From assembly GCF_000941055.1 (NCBI RefSeq), contig NZ_CP007202.1, forward strand, positions 2,650,437 to 2,714,436: a DNA stretch of 64,000 bases, given 5' to 3'. This document shows positions 18,070 to 27,779 of this stretch, piece by piece. The translations under genes and the position numbers were made by a program. The number at the start of each line of letters is the position of its first letter. Within the stretch, counting starts at the first letter, position 1. This DNA comes from Siansivirga zeaxanthinifaciens CC-SAMT-1. GTDB lineage: Bacteria > Bacteroidota > Bacteroidia > Flavobacteriales > Flavobacteriaceae. Below the pieces are notes generated by a model, which saw nothing but the letters and a program-made list of their open reading frames with translations, was not told where the DNA came from and ran no database searches.

Positions 18070-20901
18070 ATGAGCCCATTTGAAGATTTTATTGAAGTAA
18101 AAGGAGCGCGAGTACATAATTTAAAAAACATAGACATTTCTATTCCAAGGGAAAAGCTGGTGGTTATTACTGGGTTATCGGGAAGTGGAAAGTCTAGTTT
18201 AGCTTTTGATACTATTTATGCCGAAGGACAACGCCGATACATTGAAACCTTTTCTGCTTATGCCAGACAATTTTTAGGCGGTTTAGAACGCCCAGATGTT
18301 GATAAAATTGATGGTTTATCTCCCGTAATTGCTATTGAACAAAAAACAACCAGCAAATCGCCTCGCTCTACAGTTGGTACAATTACCGAAATTTACGATT
18401 TCTTACGTTTACTTTTTGCGCGTGCCAGCGATGCTTATAGTTATAACACAGGCGATAAGATGGTGAGCTATAGCGACGAGCAAATTAAAGAACTTATTTA
18501 CGCAGATTTTAAGGGTAAGCGTATTAATATTTTAGCGCCTGTTATTCGCTCACGAAAAGGACATTACCGTGAATTATTCGAGCAAATTGCAAAACAAGGC
18601 TTTGTTAAAGTAAGAACCGATGGCGAAATTAAAGATATTGTTAAAGGCTTAAAATTAGACCGCTACAAAACACATGATATCGAAATTGTTATCGATAGGT
18701 TGGTAATTAATGATAGTGCCGATAACGATAAACGCCTTACCGAAACCATAAATACGGCCATGTATCATGGTGAAGATGTGCTTATGGTTTTAGACCAGGA
18801 CACGAACGAAGTGCGCTATTTTAGTAGAAACCTCATGTGCCCGTCTTCTGGAATTTCGAACCCCAATCCCGAACCTAATAACTTTTCATTTAATTCACCA
18901 AAAGGTGCCTGCGATACATGTAATGGTATTGGCACTTTGTATCAAATTAATGAGAAAAAAATAATTCCAGACGATACCTTATCTATTAAAAACGGAGCGT
19001 TGGCGCCACACGGGCCACAAAAAAACAGTTGGATATTTAAGCAATTAGAAACCATAGCGCAACGCTTTAATTTTAAATTAACCGATGCTTACAAAGATAT
19101 TCCAGAGGAAGCTAAACACATGATTCTTTATGGGGGTAATGAAAAGTTTTCGGTAGAAAGTAAAACTTTGGGGGTTACACGCGATTACAAAATAGATTTT
19201 GAAGGCATTGCTAATTTTATTGAAAACCAATACAATACTGCAGAGTCTACCTCTTTAAAACGATGGGCAAAAGACTATATGGATAAAGTGCAATGTCCTA
19301 CCTGCAATGGCTCTCGTTTAAAAAAGGAATCGCTTTATTTTAAAATAAACGACAAAAATATCGCAGAGCTTTCCAATATGGATATTGTAGATTTAACTGC
19401 ATGGTTCAACGATTTACAAGGTCATCTTTCAGAAAAACAACTGAAAATTGGTGAAGAAGTTATTAAAGAAATTAAAAGCCGACTACAATTCTTACTTGAT
19501 GTGGGTTTAAATTATTTATCACTTAACAGAAGTTCTAAATCGCTATCTGGTGGCGAAGCACAACGTATACGATTGGCAACTCAAATTGGTTCTCAGTTGG
19601 TGGGTGTGTTGTATATTTTAGATGAACCTAGCATTGGCTTACACCAACGCGATAACGAAAAACTTATAAATTCGTTAGTTGCCTTAAGAGATATTGGCAA
19701 CTCTGTAATTGTTGTGGAGCACGACAAAGATATGATAGAGCGCGCCGATTATGTTATAGACATTGGTCCAAAGGCAGGAAAATTTGGTGGTGAAATTATT
19801 AGCATAGGCACTCCAAAGGAGCTTTTAACACATCATACATTAACAGCACAATATTTAAATGGTGAAAAAACCATTGAAGTTCCTAAAAAACGTCGTGAAG
19901 GCAACGGGAACTTTATAGAACTTAAAGGATGCACTGGAAATAACTTAAAAAATGTGTCGGTTAAGTTTCCTTTAGGTAAAATGATAGGTGTTACAGGCGT
20001 TTCTGGAAGCGGTAAATCTACTTTAATTAACGAAACACTGTATCCTATTTTAAATGCTCATTATTTTAATGGGGTGAAAAAACCCATGCCCTACAAAAGC
20101 ATTTCTGGTTTAGAACATATAGATAAAGTGATAGACATCAATCAATCACCTATTGGTAGAACACCCAGAAGCAATCCGGCGACTTACACCAAAACTTTCG
20201 ATGAGATTCGTAGTTTATTTGCTAAAATTCCCGAAGCCATGATTCGGGGTTACAAAGCAGGACGCTTTAGTTTTAATGTTAAAGGTGGCCGCTGCGAAAC
20301 TTGCCAAGGCGGTGGTTTACGAGTAATTGAAATGAATTTTCTACCAGACGTTTATGTAGAATGCGAAACCTGCCAAGGCAAACGTTTTAACAGAGAAACT
20401 CTAGAAATAAGATACAAAGGGAAATCCATAAGCGATGTTTTAGATATGACCATTAATGAGGCAGTAGATTTTTTTGAACATATTCCAAAAATTCATAACA
20501 AACTTAAAACCATAAAAGATGTGGGCTTGGGTTACATTACTTTAGGTCAACAAAGCACAACACTATCGGGTGGTGAAGCCCAAAGAATTAAACTGGCCAC
20601 CGAACTAAGTAAACGAGATACAGGTAACACCTTTTATATTTTAGATGAACCTACCACAGGATTACATTTTGAAGATATTAGAGTATTAATGATAGTTTTA
20701 AACAAATTAGCCAACAAAGGAAATACGGTTTTAATTATTGAACATAATTTAGATGTTATTAAAACCGTTGATTATATTATTGATGTAGGTTATGAAGGTG
20801 GCAAAGGTGGCGGACAAATTATAGCGGAAGGCACGCCCGAAGAGGTTATAAAACATAAAAAAAGTCATACGGCGCGATTTTTAAAGAAAGAATTAAACTA
20901 A
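18070..20901 (+). CDS. uvrA: Excinuclease ABC subunit A
   Basis: Damage-sensing ATPase of nucleotide excision repair (with UvrB and UvrC, cytosol). At 943 residues it has full length and both ABC modules: Walker A GLSGSGKSSLAF and GVSGSGKSTLINE, signature LSGGEAQRIRLATQIGSQL and LSGGEAQRIKLATEL, Walker B YILDEPSIGLH and YILDEPTTGLH. The C-terminal zinc finger CETCQGGG...CETCQGKRF is intact. The first zinc site begins CPSSG where many UvrA have CPxCG, so one of its Cys ligands is replaced; I recall this variant from Bacteroidota but cannot check it here. It is 13 bp upstream of the LOG gene, probably co-transcribed. Confidence 0.96.
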   Translation: MSPFEDFIEVKGARVHNLKNIDISIPREKLVVITGLSGSGKSSLAFDTIYAEGQRRYIETFSAYARQFLGGLERPDVDKIDGLSPVIAIEQKTTSKSPRSTVGTITEIYDFLRLLFARASDAYSYNTGDKMVSYSDEQIKELIYADFKGKRINILAPVIRSRKGHYRELFEQIAKQGFVKVRTDGEIKDIVKGLKLDRYKTHDIEIVIDRLVINDSADNDKRLTETINTAMYHGEDVLMVLDQDTNEVRYFSRNLMCPSSGISNPNPEPNNFSFNSPKGACDTCNGIGTLYQINEKKIIPDDTLSIKNGALAPHGPQKNSWIFKQLETIAQRFNFKLTDAYKDIPEEAKHMILYGGNEKFSVESKTLGVTRDYKIDFEGIANFIENQYNTAESTSLKRWAKDYMDKVQCPTCNGSRLKKESLYFKINDKNIAELSNMDIVDLTAWFNDLQGHLSEKQLKIGEEVIKEIKSRLQFLLDVGLNYLSLNRSSKSLSGGEAQRIRLATQIGSQLVGVLYILDEPSIGLHQRDNEKLINSLVALRDIGNSVIVVEHDKDMIERADYVIDIGPKAGKFGGEIISIGTPKELLTHHTLTAQYLNGEKTIEVPKKRREGNGNFIELKGCTGNNLKNVSVKFPLGKMIGVTGVSGSGKSTLINETLYPILNAHYFNGVKKPMPYKSISGLEHIDKVIDINQSPIGRTPRSNPATYTKTFDEIRSLFAKIPEAMIRGYKAGRFSFNVKGGRCETCQGGGLRVIEMNFLPDVYVECETCQGKRFNRETLEIRYKGKSISDVLDMTINEAVDFFEHIPKIHNKLKTIKDVGLGYITLGQQSTTLSGGEAQRIKLATELSKRDTGNTFYILDEPTTGLHFEDIRVLMIVLNKLANKGNTVLIIEHNLDVIKTVDYIIDVGYEGGKGGGQIIAEGTPEEVIKHKKSHTARFLKKELN

Positions 20902-20914
20902 AAATATATTACAA

Positions 20915-21604
20915 ATGATTACTGAAAAACACCACAAAGGCTGGAACGAGATAAAAACAAACGATTCTTGGGCCATTTTTAAAATTATGGGTGAATTTGT
21001 TAACGGTTTTGAGAAAATGAGCAAAATAGGACCTTGTGTTTCTATTTTTGGATCTGCCAGAACCAAACCAGATCAAAAATATTACATATTAGCCGAAAAA
21101 ATAGCAAAACGTATCGTTCAGGCTGGATATGGTGTAATTACTGGTGGTGGTCCTGGTATTATGGAAGCTGGAAACAAAGGTGCTCACATAGGTGGGGGTA
21201 TTTCAGTAGGCTTAAATATTGAATTACCTTTCGAACAGCATGACAACCCCTATATAGATTCCGATAAAAGCCTAGACTTCGATTACTTTTTTGTTAGAAA
21301 AGTTATGTTTGTTAAGTACTCGCAAGGGTTTGTAGTTATGCCCGGAGGTTTCGGCACTTTAGATGAGCTATTTGAAGCTATCACACTTATTCAAACACAT
21401 AAAATTGAAAAATTCCCTATTATTCTTGTGGGTACCGATTTCTGGAAAGGTCTTCTAGATTGGATAAAATCGACCCTTTTAGATGGACACGCTAATATTA
21501 GTCCGAATGATTTAGATTTGATTCATTTAGTCGATACCGAAGACGAAGTTATTCGTATTTTAGACAGTTTCTACCAAGAATCTGGTTTAAGTCCTAACTT
21601 TTAA
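20915..21604 (+). CDS. LOG-family protein (TIGR00730; cytokinin riboside monophosphate phosphoribohydrolase-like)
   Basis: A 229-residue Rossmann-fold protein of the LOG / lysine-decarboxylase-like family. It shows the nucleotide loop ITGGGPGIMEAGNKGAH, the sugar-binding FVRKVMFVKYSQGFVVM and the signature PGGFGTLDELFEAITLIQ. Family members remove ribose-5-phosphate from nucleoside monophosphates; in bacteria the physiological substrate is often AMP or unknown. It follows uvrA by 13 bp. Confidence 0.88.
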   Translation: MITEKHHKGWNEIKTNDSWAIFKIMGEFVNGFEKMSKIGPCVSIFGSARTKPDQKYYILAEKIAKRIVQAGYGVITGGGPGIMEAGNKGAHIGGGISVGLNIELPFEQHDNPYIDSDKSLDFDYFFVRKVMFVKYSQGFVVMPGGFGTLDELFEAITLIQTHKIEKFPIILVGTDFWKGLLDWIKSTLLDGHANISPNDLDLIHLVDTEDEVIRILDSFYQESGLSPNF

Positions 21605-21718
21605 AGCTATTTTATTAAAGCACAATATACTCATGTAAATAATGTTTATTTAGTTAATCTTGTTTTATATATTGCAGGGCCTTACGTTTATTATTAACCT
21701 TAATGTTTAAATAAAAAA

Positions 21719-24553
21719 TTGAAATTACGTCTCTTACTAATTTTTACCATAAATGTACTAATAAGTATGACATGCTTTGGTCAAAATGTAATTGATTTAA
21801 AAGCACGTTTTGATATTGAAAAAAAACAGATTCTTATTTCTGAAACCATTCAATATTATAATGCAACAAACGACACCCTTCATTATATATATTTAAACGA
21901 TTGGAATAATAGTTATGCTACCAAGCACACTCAACTAGCACAACGCATTGCCGATGAATACAAAAATGATTTTCATTTAGCTAAAAATGAAGAGCGTGGC
22001 TTTTCGGTAATAACATCCATAAAACAAGATAATGACAGTCTTAGTTATCATTCATTAAAAAACCAAATTGATATTGTTAAGGTTAAACTGAATAAGCCTC
22101 TCGAGGCACATACATCGTATACCATTAAAATTGAAAACATAGTACAAATTCCTAGTGATAAATTCACAGAATATGGTATTACCAAAACCAAAGATTTAAA
22201 TTTAAGGTACTGGTATATTACCCCTGCCGTTTACGATGGTAAATGGCAATATTACAGTAATAAAGGGTTAGATGATATGTACATTCCTCTAGCCGATGTA
22301 TCATTAAATATTGAAATACCTTCAAATTATTTTTTGGCTTCAGAATTAGAAATGGAAGACACGTTTGTTTCAAACAACAAAAAAATATTCAAACTTAAAG
22401 GCAACAGCAGAAACAATAATAAACTTTTCATTAGTCAATCTAAAACATTTAAAAACATCACATCCAACGAATTAACTTTCGTTTCTAATATTGATGAAGA
22501 AAATTTAGAGCCTGTTGAAACAATCATGATTAAAGATAAGGTAAGCCGTTTTTTAATTGATAAGTTTGGTAATTATCCTCATAAAAAACTACTGCTTTCT
22601 CAAATAGATTACAATAAAAACCCCATTTACGGGCTTAATTTTCTGCCAAGTTTTATAAAAACATATCCCAATCACTTTCAATACGAACTAAAAATTTTAA
22701 AAATTAGTTTACTTAATTATTTAGAAAACACCTTAATAATTAATCCGCGAGAAGAACAGTGGTTAATTGACGCCATTATGGTTTATTATTTAATGGATTA
22801 TATTGATGAATATTATCCAGACATGAAGTTTTTAGGAAGCATTGCTAACATTTGGGGTGTTAGATCGTTTCATGCTGCCGATATGAAATTTAACGATAAA
22901 TACATTTTGGCTTATATGATAATGGCTAGAACTAACAGAGACCAGCCATTAACCACTTCGAAAGATTCGCTTATAAAATTTAATGCCAACATTGCTAATA
23001 AATACAAAGCCGGCGTTGGTTTAAAATATTTAGACGATTTCGTTAATAGTGATGTTGTAGAGTCGAGCATTGAAACCTTTGTAAAAGAAAACAAGTTAAA
23101 GCAAACGTCTACAAAAGCATTTGAAACGTTTATAAAATCTAAAACGCATAAAAATATCGATTGGTTTTTCACCGATTATATTAATACAAGAAAAAAAATA
23201 GATTTTAAAATTGAAAAAGTTATAAAAGGTGAAGATTCCATCACCATAACCATAAAAAATAAAAGAGATAACCACATGCCAATATCATTATATACCCTAA
23301 ATAATGATAGTATTTTATCTAAAATTTGGATTGAAGATATTCAGGGCAAAAAAAGCATTACCATTCCAAAAACAGAAGCTAATAAGTTAGTTTTAAATTA
23401 TAACAATGTTATTCCTGAGATTAATTTAAGAGATAATTGGAAATCTTTAAAAGGGTTTTTCTTTAACAACAAACCTTTACAATTCAGATTATTTCAAGAC
23501 ATAGAAGATCCTAATTACAATCAAGTTTTCTTCATGCCTTTAGTCGAATTTAATAACATATACGATGGTTTAACCTTAGGTGTTAAAGCATACAATAAAA
23601 CCTTATTAAGAAAACGCTTTAACTACAAAATTGCACCGCAATATTCATTAAAATCGGGCTCTTTAACAGGATCTGGAAATGCATCAATCACCCAATATTT
23701 TGATAATACAGATTTATTCGCTATTAATTATGGTGTCATTGCCGGGTATCAATCGTATGCACAAAATCTGTTTGTAAAACAAATTACACCATCGGTTTCA
23801 TTTTATTTTAGAGAATCAGACGACTTAAGATCGAACAAAAGAAGATCGCTTATTTTTAGATATTTAAGCATCAATAGAGATCGTGATTTAGACAATATAC
23901 TAACAACTACAGAACCTAATTATAATGTTTTTGATGCAAGATATATTTATTCAAACGACAATTTAATAAGATATAGTAAATGGTATGCCGATTTTCAATT
24001 GAGTAAAACCTTCTCGAAAGTAGCTTTTAATTATGAGTACAGACGCTTGTTTGAAAATAACCGTCAATTAAACCTACGTTTCTTCACGGGTGCCTTTATA
24101 GAAAATAAAAACGATCCCAATTCAAATTACTTTAGTTTTGCTTTAGATAGACCAACCGATTATCTTTTCGAATATCCTTATTTAGGCCGCTCGGAAGCTA
24201 GTGGTATTTTTAGTCAGCAATACATAACTGCCGAAGGCGGATTCAAATCTAAATTAAATTCACCCTTCGCAAATCAATGGATTTCCACCATGAATACCAG
24301 TACAACCTTATGGAAATACATTTTAGCTTATGGCGACATAGGCGTGGTGAAAAACAAATGGGATAATGCAAAATTTGTGTATGATTCTGGTATTAGAGTC
24401 GATTTGGTTACAGATTACTTCGAAATATATTTTCCAGTTTATTCTAATTTAGGATGGGAAATTGGTCAACCTCACTACGATCAAAAAATACGATTTAAAT
24501 TCACTTTAGACCCTGAAGTGTTACTAGGATTATTTAGAAGACGTTGGTATTAA
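21719..24553 (+). CDS. M1-like aminopeptidase homologue without HExxH, joined to a C-terminal beta-barrel
   Basis: A 944-residue exported protein that starts at TTG (21719). The first residues encode a good signal peptide (KLRLLLIFTINVLISMTCFG) and an in-frame stop lies 18 bases upstream, so no ATG start is available before residue 17. Residues about 22-420 follow the M1 gluzincin plan (N-terminal beta-sandwich, then helices) but no HExxH is present. Where M1 enzymes have the third-ligand helix there is NPREEQWLIDAIMVYYLMDY. Residues about 590-944 look like an outer-membrane barrel: long amphipathic strands and a C-terminus KIRFKFTLDPEVLLGLFRR. It is probably a surface or periplasmic scaffold rather than an active peptidase. 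It resembles flavobacterial proteins annotated as metalloprotease. Confidence 0.78.
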   Translation: MKLRLLLIFTINVLISMTCFGQNVIDLKARFDIEKKQILISETIQYYNATNDTLHYIYLNDWNNSYATKHTQLAQRIADEYKNDFHLAKNEERGFSVITSIKQDNDSLSYHSLKNQIDIVKVKLNKPLEAHTSYTIKIENIVQIPSDKFTEYGITKTKDLNLRYWYITPAVYDGKWQYYSNKGLDDMYIPLADVSLNIEIPSNYFLASELEMEDTFVSNNKKIFKLKGNSRNNNKLFISQSKTFKNITSNELTFVSNIDEENLEPVETIMIKDKVSRFLIDKFGNYPHKKLLLSQIDYNKNPIYGLNFLPSFIKTYPNHFQYELKILKISLLNYLENTLIINPREEQWLIDAIMVYYLMDYIDEYYPDMKFLGSIANIWGVRSFHAADMKFNDKYILAYMIMARTNRDQPLTTSKDSLIKFNANIANKYKAGVGLKYLDDFVNSDVVESSIETFVKENKLKQTSTKAFETFIKSKTHKNIDWFFTDYINTRKKIDFKIEKVIKGEDSITITIKNKRDNHMPISLYTLNNDSILSKIWIEDIQGKKSITIPKTEANKLVLNYNNVIPEINLRDNWKSLKGFFFNNKPLQFRLFQDIEDPNYNQVFFMPLVEFNNIYDGLTLGVKAYNKTLLRKRFNYKIAPQYSLKSGSLTGSGNASITQYFDNTDLFAINYGVIAGYQSYAQNLFVKQITPSVSFYFRESDDLRSNKRRSLIFRYLSINRDRDLDNILTTTEPNYNVFDARYIYSNDNLIRYSKWYADFQLSKTFSKVAFNYEYRRLFENNRQLNLRFFTGAFIENKNDPNSNYFSFALDRPTDYLFEYPYLGRSEASGIFSQQYITAEGGFKSKLNSPFANQWISTMNTSTTLWKYILAYGDIGVVKNKWDNAKFVYDSGIRVDLVTDYFEIYFPVYSNLGWEIGQPHYDQKIRFKFTLDPEVLLGLFRRRWY

Positions 24554-24570
24554 TTTAAGTAAAAATTTAG

Positions 24571-24608
24571 TGAATTATTACTAAAAACAATAAATTAGTA
24601 ATAATTCA
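24571..24608. repeat. AT-rich perfect inverted repeat
   Basis: TGAATTATTACTAA (24571-24584) pairs perfectly with TTAGTAATAATTCA (24595-24608) across a 10-base loop. No T run follows, so it is not a standard terminator. It sits between the M1-like gene and the E1 promoter. Confidence 0.6.
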
Positions 24609-24672
24609 ATAATTTAAAATATAATAATTGAATATTTTATACCTAAAACCATGGTTTTAGCATTAAATTTAA

Positions 24673-24703
24673 TTGCATAAACAACAAAGTTTATATACTT
24701 TTG
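24673..24703 (+). promoter_or_regulatory. Putative promoter of the E1 dehydrogenase gene
   Basis: TTG (24673-24675), a 20-base spacer and TACTTTTG (24696-24703) fit the flavobacterial consensus. The start codon is 24 bases downstream. Confidence 0.68.
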
Positions 24704-24726
24704 CAAAAGCAAAAATCTAACCAACT

Positions 24727-27138
24727 ATGCAATCCATACCAGACTTACAAAACAACTTATCTTTTGAAGATTTTAAAACAGAAGTTTTAAACGATTACAA
24801 GATAGCTGTTAGAAGTAGGGAATGCAGTCTTTTAGGGCGCCGAGAAGTCTTAACGGGCAAAGCAAAATTTGGCATTTTTGGTGACGGTAAAGAAGTACCA
24901 CAACTCGCCATGGCAAAAGCCTTTTTAAAAGGCGATTGGCGTTCGGGATACTACAGAGACCAAACGTTCATGATGGCCATTGGCGAATTTACTCTTGAAC
25001 AATTTTTTGCAGGTTTATACGCAAACACAAACATAGAATTAGACCCGATGTCTGCAGGCAGACAAATGGGCGGACATTTTGTAACGCATAGCTTAAATAA
25101 CGATGGCACCTGGAAAGATTTAACCAAGCAATATAACTCGAGTGCCGACATCTCTCCTACCGCTGCTCAAATGCCACGTTTATTGGGTTTAGCACAAGCT
25201 TCGAAAGTTTTTAGAGAACTAAAAGATATTAATGCTTCTAAATTTTCTGTAAAAGGTAACGAAGTTGCATGGGGAACCATTGGAAATGCCAGTACCAGTG
25301 AAGGCCTGTTTTTTGAAACAATTAACGCAGCCGGTGTGCTACAAGTACCTATGGTTATTAGTATTTGGGACGACGAATATGGTATTTCGGTACACGCAAA
25401 ACACCAAACAACAAAAGAAAATATCTCTGAAATTCTTAGAGGATTTCAACGCGATGAATACGGTAACGGTTTCGAAATATTAAGAGTAAAAGGTTGGGAT
25501 TATGCCAATTTAATTGAAACATATCAAGAAGCCGCTAATATTGCCAGAAATGAGCACGTACCTGTTTTAATTCACGTTACAGAATTAACGCAACCTCAAG
25601 GACACTCGACATCGGGGTCTCACGAACGTTACAAAAGTACAGAGCGTTTAGAATGGGAAAAACAGCACGATTGTAATTTAAAAATGCGCGAGTGGATTAT
25701 TGAAAGTGGTATAGCAACAAACGAAACGCTTTTTGAAATCGAACGTTCGGCTAAAAAAGATGTAAAAGAAGCTCGAAAAAATGCTTGGAATGTTTTCTTA
25801 AAACCTATTTTGCAAGAACAACGCGAGCTTATTACTATACTTACTAAGCTTTCGGAAATAAGTGTAAATGGTGTTTTTATTAAAAAATTAAAAGACCATT
25901 TAGCACAAATAGACGAACCAACCAGAAAAGATATTTTATCGAACGCTAGACGTTGTTTGCGCTATACCATTAATGAAGATTTTACCGAAAAAGACATTCT
26001 GGTAAATTGGGTTAATTCATTTTTTGATAAAATTCAACCTAAATTTAGCTCTCATTTATATTCTGAAACTTCAAAAAACAATGCGTTAATTAAAGAAGTT
26101 AAACCCATTTACGACGAGCAAACAAATCAAGTTGATGGCAGAATAATTCTGCGAGATAATTTCGAACATATTTTCACAAATCATGCCGATGCTCTTATTT
26201 TTGGAGAAGACACCGGGAATATTGGTGATGTAAATCAAGGACTTGAAGGTTTACAAGAAAAATTTGGCGAACTACGCATCGCAGACACAGGCATTCGTGA
26301 AGCAACCATTATTGGACAAGGAATTGGTATGGCGCTTCGTGGGTTACGCCCCATTGCAGAAATTCAATACCTAGATTATATTTTATACGCTTTACAAATA
26401 ATTAGCGACGACTTAGCGACGCTTCATTATAGAACAAAAGGAAAACAAAAAGCCCCTCTAATAATTCGTACTCGCGGACATCGATTAGAAGGTATTTGGC
26501 ACTCGGGTTCACCCATGGGTGGTATTTTAAATTTGGTTAGAGGCGTTAACGTTTTGGTACCAAGAAATATGACCAAAGCTGCAGGCTTTTATAACACCTT
26601 GCTTCAAGGCGATGATCCTGCTATTGTAGTAGAATGTTTAAATGGATATCGCTTAAAAGAAAAAATGCCACTTAATTTAGCCGATATTCGAACTCCGGTT
26701 GGCGTTGTAGAAACCATTAAACCAGGAACAGACATAACCGTTGTTTCTTATGGCTCTACATTAAGAATTGTAGAAGACGTTTCAAAAGAATTGTTAGCTA
26801 TTGGAATTGATATTGAAATTATTGATGCACAATCGCTATTACCATTTGATATCAATCAGGATGTTTCAAAAAGTGTTCAAAAAACAAACCGATTAATTAT
26901 TATAGATGAAGATGTCCCTGGAGGCGCTTCAGCATTTATTTTAAATGAAGTTTTAAACATTCAAAACGCTTATCAGTATTTAGATAGTCAGCCAAAAACA
27001 TTAACGGCTAAAGCACATCGACCTGCATTTGGAAACGATGGCGATTATTTCTCAAAACCATCAGCAGAAGATATTTTTGAAGCTATTTATGGGATCATGC
27101 ACGAAGCGAATCCTGTGAAATTTAAAAAACTCAGATAA
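24727..27138 (+). CDS. Fused E1 alpha-beta subunit of branched-chain 2-oxo acid dehydrogenase
   Basis: Thiamine-diphosphate-dependent decarboxylase component of the complex that oxidises branched-chain 2-oxo acids to acyl-CoA (precursors of iso-fatty acids). The 803 residues hold the alpha part (about 1-420: YYRDQTFMMAIGE, MGGHFVT, TIGNASTSEGLFFETINAA with the ThDP loop) and the beta part (about 470-803: DALIFGEDTGNIGDVNQGLE, IREATIIGQGIGMALRG, IVVECLNGYRL) in one chain. Such fusions are common in Bacteroidota. E2 and E3 are not in this window. It is a monocistronic unit with a promoter at 24673 and a hairpin at 27160. Confidence 0.92.
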   Translation: MQSIPDLQNNLSFEDFKTEVLNDYKIAVRSRECSLLGRREVLTGKAKFGIFGDGKEVPQLAMAKAFLKGDWRSGYYRDQTFMMAIGEFTLEQFFAGLYANTNIELDPMSAGRQMGGHFVTHSLNNDGTWKDLTKQYNSSADISPTAAQMPRLLGLAQASKVFRELKDINASKFSVKGNEVAWGTIGNASTSEGLFFETINAAGVLQVPMVISIWDDEYGISVHAKHQTTKENISEILRGFQRDEYGNGFEILRVKGWDYANLIETYQEAANIARNEHVPVLIHVTELTQPQGHSTSGSHERYKSTERLEWEKQHDCNLKMREWIIESGIATNETLFEIERSAKKDVKEARKNAWNVFLKPILQEQRELITILTKLSEISVNGVFIKKLKDHLAQIDEPTRKDILSNARRCLRYTINEDFTEKDILVNWVNSFFDKIQPKFSSHLYSETSKNNALIKEVKPIYDEQTNQVDGRIILRDNFEHIFTNHADALIFGEDTGNIGDVNQGLEGLQEKFGELRIADTGIREATIIGQGIGMALRGLRPIAEIQYLDYILYALQIISDDLATLHYRTKGKQKAPLIIRTRGHRLEGIWHSGSPMGGILNLVRGVNVLVPRNMTKAAGFYNTLLQGDDPAIVVECLNGYRLKEKMPLNLADIRTPVGVVETIKPGTDITVVSYGSTLRIVEDVSKELLAIGIDIEIIDAQSLLPFDINQDVSKSVQKTNRLIIIDEDVPGGASAFILNEVLNIQNAYQYLDSQPKTLTAKAHRPAFGNDGDYFSKPSAEDIFEAIYGIMHEANPVKFKKLR

Positions 27139-27159
27139 TTAAACACGTAATACAATATA

Positions 27160-27186
27160 AACCATCTAAATTAGATGGTTTTTTTA
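27160..27186 (+). terminator. Terminator of the E1 gene
   Basis: AACCATCTAA / TTAGATGGTT with a one-base centre, followed by TTTTTTT. It lies 22 bases after the stop. Confidence 0.85.
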
Positions 27187-27210
27187 TATTAATAAATTAA
27201 ACAACCATCC

Positions 27211-27687
27211 ATGAAAGCTAGTCCGCTTGTAGATATAAAAAAAGAATTAAAAACGCTTTCAAGTAATGAAATACAGGAAATCTGTTTAAAGCTTATCCGT
27301 TTTAAAAAGGAAAACAAAGAGCTTCTCACCTATTTGTTATTTTATGCGCACCATGAAGATGATTATATTTTATCGGTAAAAACATATATCGATGAAGCAT
27401 TTGAAACGATAAACACCAACAGTTATTTCTACATCAAAAAAAGTGTACGTAAAATTTTAAAAAACATAAAAAAGTTTGCCCGCTACTCCCAAAAAAAAGA
27501 AACCGAAGTAGAATTGCTGTTATATTTTTGTAAAAAACTAAAAGATTTTAAGCCAAGTATTAAAAACAATACAACGTTATTCATTTTGTATTCAAACCAA
27601 CTAAAATTAGCTAAAAAAACAATAGCAACCTTTCACGAAGATCTTCAGTATGACTATAATCTTCTTATACAAGAATTACAATTTTAA
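27211..27687 (+). CDS. Conserved hypothetical helical protein
   Basis: A 158-residue basic, all-helical cytosolic protein (KENKELLTYLLFYAHHEDDY, KKSVRKILKNIKKFARYSQK). There is no signal peptide or membrane segment. The spacing of Leu/Ile and Lys suggests a helical repeat or bundle. I do not recognise a family with known function. It has ordinary codon use and lies between two terminator-like elements, so it is probably a real single gene. Confidence 0.7.
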   Translation: MKASPLVDIKKELKTLSSNEIQEICLKLIRFKKENKELLTYLLFYAHHEDDYILSVKTYIDEAFETINTNSYFYIKKSVRKILKNIKKFARYSQKKETEVELLLYFCKKLKDFKPSIKNNTTLFILYSNQLKLAKKTIATFHEDLQYDYNLLIQELQF

Positions 27688-27715
27688 ATTCTCAACAGAA
27701 AAATTCCTTACTTGG

Positions 27716-27750
27716 TTTGTAATACAATCCATGGTTTTTATTTACATTTG
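27716..27750 (+). promoter_or_regulatory. Possible promoter of the beta-helix gene
   Basis: TTTG (27716-27719), a 23-base spacer and a perfect -7 box TACATTTG (27743-27750). The spacer is long. The start codon is 30 bases downstream. Confidence 0.45.
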
Positions 27751-27779
27751 TTAATAAATTGTAATTTAAAATTTCCCCA

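Noticed and set aside
21034..21222. Open frame within the LOG gene
   Set aside because: A short out-of-frame reading of the real gene with Trp- and Cys-rich nonsense composition.
22680..22830. An active zinc peptidase site in the M1-like protein
   Set aside because: No HExxH occurs anywhere in the chain; the helix that would carry the third ligand reads NPREEQWLIDAIMVYY.
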